Positions 44,781 through 55,431 of a stretch of 64,000 bases of DNA are shown here, in pieces. Numbering within the stretch: position 1 is the stretch's first letter; every line of letters begins with the position of its first letter. The translations under genes and the position numbers were made by a program. Below the pieces are notes generated by a model. That model was not told where the DNA came from. It saw only the letters and a list, made by a program, of their open reading frames with translations, and ran no database searches. Origin of the DNA: Linum tenue (Eukaryota; Streptophyta; Magnoliopsida; Malpighiales; Linaceae); assembly GCA_946122785.1 (NCBI GenBank), contig CAMGYJ010000011.1, positions 16,244,001-16,308,000 of the forward strand, read 5' to 3'.

Positions 44781-45319
44781 ACACATGGCTCTGGAGCCGA
44801 CTGAAATAGTGCTAAAAAATCCCAACAAAATAAATAATTGCAAGTATTTTCCACAAGAAATTCAAACAAAATGCCCTAAACAGTAGGGCGACCCAGATCC
44901 ATAGTAAACAAAACCACTCAAACTCAAAACATGGAATCTCCAGTTTATATACTCATGATCATGAACAAAACAAATGAAAATAACTATAGCTCTAACTTCT
45001 CGCTGAGCTTCCCTCGATCTCGTCCACTCTGGGGCGGCTTCCCACCTCGCTTTGCCTCTTCTCGAAGTCCACCTCTGCTAACCCTTCCTCAACCTGGTGA
45101 GTGAGAAGGGTTCAGTCTCGTCATTACTTCCTAAGGTCTTTGCCCTAGGCAAACTTCCTACTAACACGTTATTAGAGTTTCCTTACTAGCACGAAAGTCG
45201 TTCTCGCTTTCTGCTCTTAATTAATCATCCTTTCAGCTAGCTTATTATAGCAGTTCTCTACTTCTATCCTGAACTCATAGAAGTTCACTACTTCTATCCT
45301 GAACTTAGATACCAAACAC

Positions 45320-45580
45320 TAGCGACCATCGAGTTACGTATCACCGTCCGGTGTCCCTACCCTAGTATGCCAACGGCGTTACGTCTCGTCGTCCGGTTGC
45401 ATACCCAAACTCGGCTATGGCATTGCGTTATGTCTCGCCATCCAGTCCATGCCTGGTCAACTACTGCATTACGTCTCGCCGTCCAATAGTGACCTCAAAC
45501 ACACTCGATCAACTATTGTGTTACGTCTCGCCGTCCAGCAGTGATCCGACCATCTACCGCGTCCAGTAGTGGCCCAACCG
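45320..45580. repeat. ~50-bp tandem units inside D1
   Basis: The core 'ttacgtctcgccgtccag' with variants recurs five or so times, each followed by 'tagtgacc'-like sequence. D2 lacks the array. Confidence 0.7.
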
Positions 45581-45983
45581 CCCGGGGGTTAACTTACCAT
45601 TAAATATACATTACAAACATACATTCATACATTACACCACGCGTGCCTCCATCTTAAGTAGGCGGTGAGATGCCTCACACACATATCGCGCATACTAGAA
45701 AATTAACTAAATAATAGCTTGATACGAAAGCATAAACTAAAAGACCTCGACAGAGATTTTACCCCCTTTACACTCACCTTGAAAATACGACTCTGATTAG
45801 ACTCTGAAATTTCCAAAACTCCTACCTATAATATACTCCTCGCTTCAATAACTCCATCGGCGCCGACGGATCCTCGTTTGGACGTCAAACGAACAAGTTA
45901 TGGCCAAAATAAACATCCTATCAGTTTTCAAAGTTTCAGGTACCGAAAATGAAAATTTTCAAGTCAACGAGTTGACCACCACC

Positions 45984-46682
45984 TAGGGATGGGAAACGGT
46001 GCAGTCTGGTCCAAACCAGACCATATATATGGTTTATGGTCCAGACCAAGAGGCTGAAGTATAGACCACAGATCAGACCACAAACTATACGGTCTAGTCT
46101 AGACCACGCTTGTGCGGTTTAGTTCGGTCTGGTCCAGATAGACCACACTCAACAAAAAATGAACAATTTGTTTAGTCAAGCATACAAAAAATTGAACCAA
46201 TAACCAAGAAAAATAATTGTTATTTACCTTAAAACATTAAACCTAACATGCATGAATAATTTTGATACCCTAATTCTTAGTACATAACAAAGATTTAAAG
46301 TAAAAGCATCCCAACTTGCACCATAACGTCATAAAACATTAACATAATGTCATATGAAGACACGATTATCTCTACTCTCTGGTTAAATGTGGTTGTGAAT
46401 GAAGGAGAGACGAGATCCACAAAATTAAGGTTGCGACTTGGGTGTCGTTGTGGGAGTTGGGAGAGTGGTCAAATAGGTTGTTAAACGTATTGACAAGTCG
46501 GTTGGGTCCACAGTTTAGTCTCGAAAACCGCGGTCTAGACCAGACCATACCAAGAGATCAAAACATAAAATAATACATACCATGGACCATACCATACTTA
46601 ACGGTCTACGGTCCGTGCTAAACGGTACCGTACGATTTGGACCACGATTTTTCTAACAGTCTCTTCTATTTTCCCAACCCTA
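45984..46682. mobile_element. Non-autonomous hAT element inside LTR D1
   Basis: The ends 'tagggatgggaaa' and 'ttttcccaaccct(a)' are inverted. 'caccacc' is found on both sides (45977-45983, 46683-46689). The interior is dense in 'ggtctggtcca' and its inverse. D2 has the uninterrupted site ('gttgaccacctcctctctgg' near 48204), which proves insertion. About 699 bp, no coding. Confidence 0.88.
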
Positions 46683-47056
46683 CACCACCTCTCTGGAAAA
46701 ATTACAAAACTACTCTTCAAATATTTTTTTTAAATATCAAGAACAGTACCTAAACTTGACAGATTTTTGTCCAACTTTCGAGGCTCTGTTCTCATTCGTT
46801 CGACCTCGGAATTTGATTTTGTCGAGACCGAGATGCTTCTAGGATTGTCCTCTTTGTCATGGTAACCAAATTTTCCTCGATTGTCATCATCATTTCATCA
46901 ATAAGGCCCGCTGTCTCGGTAGGCCACTCTCCTTATGAAGCTCGTACACGGCTGCTCGCCCATGGGACAAGCTTGCGAGAGAATGGAGGGACGTGGTTGC
47001 TTACCATTCTCTCGTCTGGTGGCTGCTCCCCGAAAGCAGGAAGTTATCGCCACATA

Positions 47057-49074
47057 GCTCCGGAGCCGACCGAAATAGTGTTCAAAAATCTCAATAAAAC
47101 ATATAATTTCAAGTATTTTCCACAAGAAATTCAAACAAAATGCTATAAATATTTGGCGACCCGAATCCATAGTAAACAAAACCACTCAAACTCAAAACAT
47201 CGAATCTCTAGTTTATATACTCATCATCATGAACAAAAATAATGAAAATAACTATAGCGCTAACTCCTCGCGGAGCTCCTCTCGATATCGTCCACTCTGG
47301 GGCGGCTTCTCGCCTCGTTTTTCCTCTTCTTGAAGTCCACCTCTGCTAACCCTTCCTCAACCTGGTGAGTGAGAAGGGGTCAGTCTCGTCGTTACTTCCT
47401 AAGGTCTTTGCCCTAGGCAAATTTCCTACCAACACGTTATTAGAGTTTCCTTCCTATCACGAAAGCTGTTCTCACTTTCTGCTCTTAATTAATCATCCTT
47501 TCAAATAGCTTATTATAGAAGCTCTCTACTTCTATCATGAACTCATAGAAGTTCGCTACTTCTATCCTGAACTTAGATACCAAACACTAGGGACCACCGC
47601 GTTACGTATCCACTCTGGGGCGGCTTCCCGCCTCGTTTTGCCACTTCTTGAAGTCCATCTCTGCTAACCCTTCCTCAACCTGGTGAGTGAGAAGGGGTCA
47701 GTCTCGTCGTTACTTCCTAAGGTCTTTGCCCTTGGCAAATTTCCTAATAACACGTTATTAGAGTTTCCTTCCTATCACGAAAGCGGTTCTCGCTTTCTGC
47801 TCTTAATTAATCATCCTTTCAACTAGCTTATTATAGAAGCTCTCTACTTCTATCATAAATAGCACCACACGTGCCTTCACCTTAAGTAGGCGGTGTGATG
47901 CCTCATACACATACCGCGAATACTAGAAAATTAACTAAATAATAGTTTGATACGAAAGCATAAACTAAAAGACCTCGATAGAGATTCATTTTACCCCCTT
48001 TACACTCACCTCAAAAAGACGACTCTGCTTAGACTATGGAAGTTTCAAAACTCCTTCCTATAATATTCTTCTCGCTTCCATAACTCCATCAGCGCCGATG
48101 TTTCCTCGTTTGGACGTCAAATGAACAAGTTATGGCCAAAATAAACATTCTGTCAGGTTTCAAAGTTTCAGGTACCGAAACTGAAAATTTTCCAGTCAGC
48201 GAGTTGACCACCTCCTCTCTGGAAAATTTACAGAACTACTCTTCAATTTGTTTTTGAAATATCAAAAACAGTACCTGAACTTGACAGATTTTTTTTCCAA
48301 ATTTCGAGGCTCCGTTCACCTTCGTCCGACCTCGGAATTCGATTTCGTCATGACCGAGATGCTTCTAGGATTGTTCTTTGTCATGGTAACCAAATTTTCC
48401 TCTATTTTCATCATCATTGCATCAATTAGGCCCATTCTCTCGGTAGGCCATTCTCATTATGAAGCTCATACACGGATGCTCGCCCATGGGACAAGCTTGC
48501 GAGAGAATGGAGGGACGTGGTTGCTTCCTGTTCTCCCGTCAGGTGGTTGCTCCCCTCAACCAGGCAGCTGTCGCCATGCCCTGCAAAGGTCTCGACAAGG
48601 AGACGAGGGAGTGATTACGTGCTCCTAGTTGCTTGAGGTAGCAGGTCCATCATCTCAAACTACCTGGTTCACTAACTGAAGCAGGCAAGTCTCGTACTAG
48701 AGAGCAGCTAACTCGATGCGATGGGCCTTCGCTTGCCCGCCTGCCTCCTGATTGCTTAAGCAGACATGTCTCGTAGTAGAGTAGTGGCTCGATCAGGTCC
48801 CAGGAGGAGATAGAGGGGGGGGGGTGTTAGGGTTTAATTGAGGAGGCCGAGTGGGGAATGGGATTTAGGGTTAGCTTGAGTTTTAATTAGTTCAAGGGGC
48901 ATTTTGGACATTTCATAAATTACGGGTGAGTTTAATCCGAAACTCAAATGGCATCCGTAGCTTACTCGATTTATGTCAAAACTCGACATCGTTTAAACCA
49001 AGAGTTCGCATTTTTACAAATTTACCCAAGGCTACAATAGTCATTTTGACTTTTGGCAAGATCGGGATGTAACA
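47057..49074 (-). repeat. Gypsy-like LTR, copy D2
   Basis: Its minus-strand start is TGTTACATCCCGATC at 49074, matching gypsy LTR starts. Inside D2, 47606-47860 repeats 47290-47540 as a tandem duplication ('ccactctggggcggcttc...'). A G-run lies at 48817-48826. There is no gag-pol between D1 and D2, so the tandem arrangement probably arose by recombination. Confidence 0.75.
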
Positions 49075-49479
49075 AAAATGTATTTTTGTAATTGAGTGGT
49101 TGGTAATTGGAGGAGATCTTAACATAAAATAAAAACACACTTGTTCAATTGATATGTGATTTCACATTAAATCACAAGTTTAAAAAATATGTAACTATAT
49201 GAATAATTGATACAACATATTCAAGACGATATGAAATATGTTTTGGGAAGCAAATGAGATTTTCTCCGTCTTTAAACGGCTGATTCTAATCACAGTTGGG
49301 GGAGATTTTTAGAAATTCTTCAGTGGGCGGGCTCACCACGTCACCCTTCCCACCTGGTGCTCCCTACCACTAAATGCCAGCCATGTTTAAAGTTATGTTA
49401 TTTATTATTTTCTTATTTTTTTATCTTTCCTTTTTTTTATTTCTTCTTTACCCCCTTCGTCTTCCTCACCAATGCTTTA
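49075..49479. other. AT-rich spacer
   Basis: Nothing recognisable. Confidence 0.5.
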
Positions 49480-49811
49480 ATTTGAAGGATTTAGAGTTTA
49501 GAGATTGAGGGTTAGGGTTTATATTTTGGGGTTTAGGAATAGAATTCAAAATTGGATGTTTAGGGCTAGGGTAATCCGTTAATTAGTTGTGATAATATGT
49601 TATATTATCATATTACACTAATTCTATAAATTAAAATTCAAAATCCGACACCTTAAGACTAGTTTTGAGTTGGGTGCATTGAACGCACTCATTTTTGTGA
49701 GTGCACAAAGTAGCCACAACTCTAAAAGTAGCCATAGACATCAAATTTTGAATTTTAACTGGTAGCATTAGTCTAATATGATGATGTAATGAAGAATCTC
49801 AACTAATCGAT

Positions 49812-50071
49812 TGGGGCGGAGCCAGGATTTCGAGACCAGGGGGCCAAAAATAATTTTAAAAAATTATTTAGCCAATGTGGATCGAACATGTGTACTTTAA
49901 CACACAAGTTAAACTTGGCTACCATTAGACAACATACCTATTACATGACAAAATTTACAAAACAAGTTCTACTTATAATATTTGTACTAAATATCCTTAA
50001 GTATCTAGGGGCCAGAACCAATCCGGAGGGGGGGGGGGGGCACCCTAGCTACAATGTAGCTCCGCCCCTTC
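49812..50071. mobile_element. Short hAT MITE
   Basis: The ends 'ggggcggagcca' and 'tagctccgcccc' are near-perfect inverses, flanked by 'taatcgat' (49804-49811) and 'taatcaat' (50072-50079), an 8-bp duplication with one difference. A 14-G run occurs at 50028-50041. Confidence 0.8.
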
Positions 50072-50316
50072 TAATCAATCTATTACCTTAAACCCTAAAC
50101 TTTCAATTTTGAAGACCAACATAAAATTTCAAAATGTGAACCCTAAGCCTAAATCTCTAAACCCTAAATCCTTCAAATCAGAGTAAATACTTAATGGGAT
50201 TTTTGGTAAATTCATGGGGTTTCATGTCTATCATATCACAAGTAATGATTGACATCGTTTTGACATGAATCGCCTACTCAAAATGGCGATTATGAGGCAG
50301 GTGCACTGAATACACC

Positions 50317-50677
50317 TGTGAGAACCTCGCTTCTAGGGATTCTCGATACTGATCTTCGGCACTCGTGATAATTAGGGATTTAGGGTTTGAGAGAAAGAAT
50401 TAGGGATTTAGATGAGGAAGAATAGGATTGGGAATCGGCCGAGGCCTTGGACTAGGATGAGATGAGAAATTAGGAGTTTAGAGGAAAGATTAGGGTTTAG
50501 GAGACTTTGCTTAATATTCTTCTTGATTGATTATGACGTAAACTCAAAGTACATATATATAGGAAATACTGGAAAACCCTAACGAATAACCTAATTGGAC
50601 TAAATCTCTACTAACCCTAATTATCATTATCCTACCTAATATAATAATAGAAACCATATATAATTGTGTTTCTGACA
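50317..50677 (-). repeat. 3' LTR of the 2.7-kb element
   Basis: 361 bp, from tgtgagaacc to gtttctgaca on the plus strand. Its outer end holds the last 44 codons of the ORF. Confidence 0.92.
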
Positions 50678-52631
50678 ATCCATCCCCCTTGAGAACAACC
50701 TTGACCTCAAGGTTGTAGTTGACTTCTACCTCCCTGACCTTTCGCTTTCTTCGTTTCCAATTGCGCTCCATCATGCGAAGGAATTCTTCTTTGGCATCTC
50801 CAATGTTCCTCGTTGCTCTAATCAAGTGACGCATGTCACCTTGTTCATAGCCGAACAATTCTTCATCTTCTTCCTTTTCGAAATCCATAGAGTAAGAATC
50901 GAAAAACTGCTCTTCTTTTTGCTTCTCTTCATTCACCAACTTGGAATCTTCAAGGAATAGCTTCATAAATTCCTCCATGGACTTGGTGGTGAAGACAAGT
51001 TCTTTTAAGCTCCATTCTTCTCCAACGAGCCCATCACTTCCCTTCTTCATCTTCTTTTCCTGTAAAATAAAATAGCCCACTGATGTCTCAAGCCTCTTTA
51101 GAAAAGTCGGCTCATTACCTCCACAAGCCCAACTGATCTCTTTCTTGTCTGGCCCACTCCGATTGGTTTCCTTCGGCTCAAGGCCCACTCGATCAGGTCT
51201 ATTTTGCTGACTCAATCCAGTTAACTTGAGCCCAACTACCTTCTTCCCACAGACCAGCCCGTGGCTGAGGTCTCCTTCGGCCCACCTCCATTCAAGCCCC
51301 GGTCCGTTTGGCTGGTCCAACATACTTCGGCCCAAAAAGTTGTGACTAGACGAGAGCCCAGCGTATTCCAAGTTTCGGTGGCCTAGGGTTGCCGAGGACG
51401 TGAGTTCCCCGCCACTCTCCTTCGTTTCCCTCCCCGACGCCGCCAATCTCTGCCGCCACTTCCCCGACGCCACGGCGGCCTCCCATGCAACTCGTTCTCC
51501 GGCGAGATCCCTCCCGCGACTAGGAGGCAAACTTACTGCCACCCTCGCCTTCGACGGCGGCTCGATTTCTGGTGGCTTCTTCTCCGACATCGTCCTCCCC
51601 GCTGTCGTCAAACCCGGACCCGCCACGATCCTCGTCTTCGACTCTTCCTCCGGCGTCGGTCCACGACAGCTAGGCAGATCCACCGCTTTCCTCTCGGACG
51701 ATGGAACCCGGCGAATCCACTCCATCATTGGCTCTTCCTCTTCTTCGCGCCATCGATCCATGGCGACGTTACGCTCCGCCGTTTCCGAGCTGACCTCCGA
51801 GCTCTTATTCTGCACCGCGGCAATTCTGGTGGATGGCGATTTTCCATTCGACGAGGCTGGTGGCCCGAGGGGAGTCGTCACCTCCGAGCTTGCGACCATC
51901 GATGAGAGAACGGCCAGGACCTGTTCCCCTTCGGTCGACCTCGGTCCCTTCTTCCGAAACCGCCAGTTTAGAATGCGGCTCTGCCTTGTTCTTCTCTCCG
52001 CGCCTCTCGTCTGTGGTTCTTCTATAGAGGTGGTTGCTCTCTCATTGTCGAGGACAAAGATAGAAGCAACAAAACCAACCTCTTCTTCAATCGTAGCATC
52101 GATTGCAACCTCGACAACCTTGCTCCACTCCTTCTCCTTGTGCGAGCTAGCGGCGACTCCAACGGCAGCACACAGTAGTGGTGATTGAGTCGCGGCAGCT
52201 GCTGGTGGTGTGGAAACTACTTTCGTGGCACGCGGCTCCACCGTCTGAGACTTGCCGACTTCTGTCTTCTTCTCGAAGGGCGAAGGAACAGCTGCTGTTG
52301 GTGATGTCATAGAGAGGATAGCCATCGCAGCAGTTTCTTTCTCGGCCTCAACAGCGACGGTGATTTCCCCTTGTTCGAACTCGATTGGGAACGCCGTTTG
52401 TTCCAACCATTCGTCGAAATCCAATTCTGCAGCTGCGGCCTCTGACAATGGCGGTGCATCTTCCTTCATCGACTCCTTTGGCGCGGCGGTTGCAGTTTTG
52501 TGTGGAGCAGTCTGCGCGATGTTCGCGGACAGCGGCAAGGACGAGGTAACCTCGTTCTTCCACACCGCTTCCAGCTTCGACTTCAACATCTTTGTGAGTT
52601 CGCTGATCAAGAGCTCTTCGAGTCTCGACAT
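50544..52631 (-). CDS. Unknown 695-residue protein of the 2.7-kb LTR element
   Basis: The ATG lies 24 nt after the PBS, and the frame runs through the PPT and 134 nt into the 3' LTR. The N terminus is helical and mixed-charge (MSRLEELLISELTKMLKSKL). The middle is low-complexity, rich in Ala, Ser, Thr, Glu and Pro, with basic clusters (RRTRQSRILNWRFRKKG). The C-terminal third is acidic then basic (FEKEEDEELFGYEQGDMRHL, then RNWKRRKRKVREVEVNYNLE). I see no zinc knuckle, protease, integrase or RT motif, so it is not a normal Gag-Pol. The helical N terminus and basic tail could mark a structural RNA-binding Gag-like protein. That is a guess. The uninterrupted frame in a repeat implies recent coding constraint. 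The opposite strand is also open in parts (GC bias), so coding on this strand rests on its length and its fit between PBS and PPT. Confidence 0.65.
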   Translation of the reverse strand: MSRLEELLISELTKMLKSKLEAVWKNEVTSSLPLSANIAQTAPHKTATAAPKESMKEDAPPLSEAAAAELDFDEWLEQTAFPIEFEQGEITVAVEAEKETAAMAILSMTSPTAAVPSPFEKKTEVGKSQTVEPRATKVVSTPPAAAATQSPLLCAAVGVAASSHKEKEWSKVVEVAIDATIEEEVGFVASIFVLDNERATTSIEEPQTRGAERRTRQSRILNWRFRKKGPRSTEGEQVLAVLSSMVASSEVTTPLGPPASSNGKSPSTRIAAVQNKSSEVSSETAERNVAMDRWREEEEEPMMEWIRRVPSSERKAVDLPSCRGPTPEEESKTRIVAGPGLTTAGRTMSEKKPPEIEPPSKARVAVSLPPSRGRDLAGERVAWEAAVASGKWRQRLAASGRETKESGGELTSSATLGHRNLEYAGLSSSHNFLGRSMLDQPNGPGLEWRWAEGDLSHGLVCGKKVVGLKLTGLSQQNRPDRVGLEPKETNRSGPDKKEISWACGGNEPTFLKRLETSVGYFILQEKKMKKGSDGLVGEEWSLKELVFTTKSMEEFMKLFLEDSKLVNEEKQKEEQFFDSYSMDFEKEEDEELFGYEQGDMRHLIRATRNIGDAKEEFLRMMERNWKRRKRKVREVEVNYNLEVKVVLKGDGLSETQLYMVSIIILGRIMIIRVSRDLVQLGYSLGFSSISYIYVL

Positions 52632-52654
52632 GGTTCTGGTACGAGTGCCTGCAA

Positions 52655-52670
52655 CCGGGCTCTGATACCA
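52655..52670 (-). other. Primer-binding site (initiator Met-tRNA)
   Basis: Minus-strand TGGTATCAGAGCCCGG, separated by one base from the LTR at 52672. Confidence 0.93.
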
Positions 52671-52671
52671 C

Positions 52672-53032
52672 TGTGAGAACCTCGCTTCTAGGGATTCTCG
52701 ATACTGATCTTCGGCACTCGTGATAATTAGGGATTTAGGGTTTGAGAGAAAGAATTAGGGATTTAGATGAGGAAGAATAGGATTGGGAATCGGCCGAGGC
52801 CTTGGACTAGGATGAGATGAGAAATTAGGAGTTGAGAGGAAAGATTAGGGTTTAGGAGACTTTGCTTAATATTCTTCTTGATTGATTATGACGTAAACCC
52901 AAAGTACATATAGATAGGAAATACTGGAAAACCCTAACGAATAACCTAATTGGACTAAATCTCTACTAACCCTAATTATCATTATCCTACCTAATATAAT
53001 AATAGAAACCATATATAATTGTGTTTCTGACA
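52672..53032 (-). repeat. 5' LTR of the 2.7-kb element
   Basis: 361 bp. It differs from 50317-50677 at about three sites: one in 'gagtt(t/g)agagg', one in 'aaac(t/c)caaag' and one in 'catata(t/g)atagg'. Confidence 0.92.
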
Positions 53033-53487
53033 ACACCCGAAAAAGTGAGTGCACCGAAGACACTACCATATATATATGGTGGCTACTTCGGCGCACTCAC
53101 AAAAATGAGTGCGTTCAGTGCACCCAAATCAAAAACTAGTCTTATGGTGTCGGATTTTAAATTTTTATTTGTAGAATTAGTGTAATATGATGATATAACA
53201 TATGATAACAACGAATTAGCGATTTACCCTAAGCCCTAGACCTCCAATTTTGAGTTCTATCCCTAAACCCCAAATTGTAAACCCTAGCCCTATCCCTAAA
53301 TCTCTAAACTCTAAATCCTTCAAATTGAAGTAAATCTTTAATGGTTTTTGTGCAAATTCATGTGCGTTATTGTTCATCGCATCATAAGTAATGATTGACA
53401 TCATTTTGACATAAATCGCATGTTTAAAATGACGGTTATGAAGCGAGTGCACTGAATGCACCCAAAAAAGTGAGTGCACCAAAGACA

Positions 53488-53490
53488 TCA

Positions 53491-53521
<31 letters not shown>
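53488..53521. repeat. (TA)n microsatellite
   Basis: An uninterrupted alternation of T and A of about 30 bp, adjoining the palindromic MITE pair. Confidence 0.9.
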
Positions 53522-53524
<3 letters not shown>

Positions 53525-54345
53525 TGCCTTCTACGGTACCCCGGGTGAAATCCGGGGTACCGCATACCTTGAGTAGGAAAACACTATCTAGACCTCAAAT
53601 TAGCAGGATTTTTTGGCATGATAATATACCCTAACCCTTAATGAGTGAACCCTATGTCCTAATTATCTAAATCATAAACTATAAACTCTAAGATGGTGCA
53701 TTGATTTTTTACCTATATTTGGACGAATCATAACCGTTGATTATTGTTTCTAATTAAATAGATCTTGGGGTATCAGATTTAGAGAATTAAGGCCTAGATT
53801 TTGATCTTTAAGGGTTAGAGTATAGTATCATGTCCGAAAGATAAGTCAATTCAAGTTCTGGATAGCGTTTTCTTACTTAAGGTATGAGGTACCCTGGATT
53901 TCACCCAGGGTACCATAGAACTCCCCATATATATATGGCGAGTTCTACAGTACCCAGGGGAAAATCTGGGGTACCTCATACCTTGAGTATGAAAACGCTA
54001 TCCAGACCTTGAATTGACTGATCTTTCGGACATGATACTATACTCTAACCCTTGAAGATCAAAATCTAGGTCTTATTTCTCTAAATCTTAGACCCCAAGA
54101 TCGATTTAATTAGAAACAATAATCGACGGTTATGATTCGTCCAAATGTAGGCAAAAAAAATGAATGCTCCATCTTAGGGTTTATAGTTTATGAGTATGAT
54201 AATTAGGACCTAGAGTTCACCCAATAAGGGTTAGGGTATAGTATCATGCCCAAAAATCCTGCTAATTCGATGTCTATATAGCGTTTTCATACTCAAGGTA
54301 TGCGGTACCCTAATTTCACTCGGGGTACCGTAGAAGGCACCATAT
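53522..54345. repeat. Long palindrome: two MITE copies in inverted orientation
   Basis: The ~405-bp arm 53522-53930 is the imperfect inverse of 53938-54345. Outer parts 'ttctacggtaccccgggtg' and 'ctcggggtaccgtagaa', and inner parts 'ggatttcacccagggtaccat' and 'gtacccaggggaaaatctgg', correspond. Each arm has its own inverted ends carrying GGTACC, so each is a complete MITE of about 400 bp. The centre is 'ccatatatatatgg'. TA tracts at the borders suggest TA-rich target sites. No coding sequence. Confidence 0.88.
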
Positions 54346-55431
54346 ATGTATATATTATAAAGGTGATATAAGTTTTACTTTTTATGATTTAATTACTATT
54401 AGAGGAATTCAAACCTGAGACCTCCAGATTCAAGAATAATGGTGTTATCAATAGACCATATATATTGAAAATAATGTGACAAATCTACCAACTACCAAAT
54501 GTTATTCAATCTTACACTCTCGGCAGAAAGTTTAATACCCAATTAGTTTTCATATAAACCATACAATTTTGCGAAGGGATTAACAAAAATACTACAATTT
54601 AATATAGAAAATACCTAAATATAGAACTAACATTGTTATCTGACCAGGACCAGGCCATAAGATAGTATATAATGGAGTTTGAACGATCTTTTTCTCCATT
54701 CAAAACATGGAACAACAAGAGTGATTTAGGAAGGGTATTTAGGGAAAGATATATATAATTTATTTTTATATTTTCCATTAATTATTCTCCATCTTAGATC
54801 AATGTAATGGTTAAATTAGGTGAATAATAAAATAAAATAGCAATAAATAAATCTCTAGCCAATCAGATTGTGCCAAGTGCAGGTTTATATCTCCTTATTT
54901 ATTATTGCCATTAATAGTAATCTCATCTATCTTTTTTTTTCTCGTTTCAACTTGTAATTTAAATTTCTTTTGCACAGAAAAATCATATTCTACTTAACCT
55001 ACAATGTGAATGTGATACCCACTTTGTGTTAGTTGAGAGCTAATAGATGAGTAGTATTTGTGACGTTAATATATTGCTTGAGAAAAAAATATGTATATGA
55101 CCAATAAAACATTTAATTCTATAAATGTGAGTTACACACGACACGTAAAAATGCCTTTTCACTTTTAGCCGCCCAATGGACTGGATCTCAATCTAGTTTT
55201 CAAGTGATGTCAATTATCATAACGAAAAATTTAAGAGAATAAGCAAAATCTTTTATAATATACTAGGTAGATTTTGTGACGCATTTCGTTGCGGCTTCTC
55301 ATAGGATTAGATGTATTGTTTACAAACCCATATTTGATTCTTGATTGTGTTTAGCAGTGGTCCATCAGAAAAAATCGTAACAGAATCTAAATCAGTAGGT
55401 GATTTTAACTATATAAACTATTTAATCGCGT
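54346..55431. other. AT-rich stretch, no supported gene
   Basis: Nothing recognisable apart from low-complexity tracts. Confidence 0.5.

Larger units (their letters stand above)
44785..47053 (-). repeat. Gypsy-like LTR, copy D1 (interrupted by a hAT element)
   Basis: Aligned with D2 (47057-49074) over long blocks: 44785-45340 matches 47060-47590, 45650-45983 matches 47870-48210, and 46683-47050 matches 48210-48560. The hAT element at 45984-46682 is absent from D2. The 5' portion (outer ~500 bp of the LTR) is missing. An internal array of 'ttacgtctcgccgtcca'-type units (~50 bp) lies at 45320-45580. Confidence 0.75.
50317..53032 (-). mobile_element. Young non-autonomous LTR retrotransposon with a single 695-codon ORF
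   Basis: 2,716 bp. The 361-bp LTRs (50317-50677, 52672-53032) differ at about three positions. The exact 5-bp duplication 'acacc' flanks it (50312-50316, 53033-53037). The LTRs begin TG and end CA on the minus strand. The PBS (TGGTATCAGAG) sits one base from the 5' LTR, and the PPT AAGGGGGATGGAT abuts the 3' LTR. Apart from the ORF the interior contains only the PBS leader and the PPT. It resembles terminal-repeat elements that carry an extra gene, and it must use another element's enzymes to move. The LTR similarity implies recent movement. Confidence 0.9.
49480..53326. repeat. Inverted-repeat block hosting the 2.7-kb LTR element
   Basis: The left arm 49480-49717 (start 'tttgaaggatttagagttta', inner end 'gtgcacaaagtagccac') is the inverse of 53079-53326. 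Shared sections include 'ccgacaccttaagactagtttt' and the 'gcactcatttttgtgagtgc' palindrome. Between them, 50080-50316 plus 53033-53075 is a third related copy, also seen at 53220-53510. This looks like several copies of one MITE family in different orientations. Confidence 0.7.

Noticed and set aside
49860..49945. tRNA-like arms on the minus strand (aatggtagcc, gttcgatcc) in the hAT MITE
   Set aside because: No matching acceptor stem and no complete cloverleaf by eye, so not called a tRNA.
51400..52665. Long open frames on the plus strand (262 and 137 codons)
   Set aside because: They lie opposite the 695-codon frame of the 2.7-kb LTR element, in a GC-rich part with Ser/Thr/Ala-rich translation. 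The minus frame fits the PBS and PPT and the plus frames do not.
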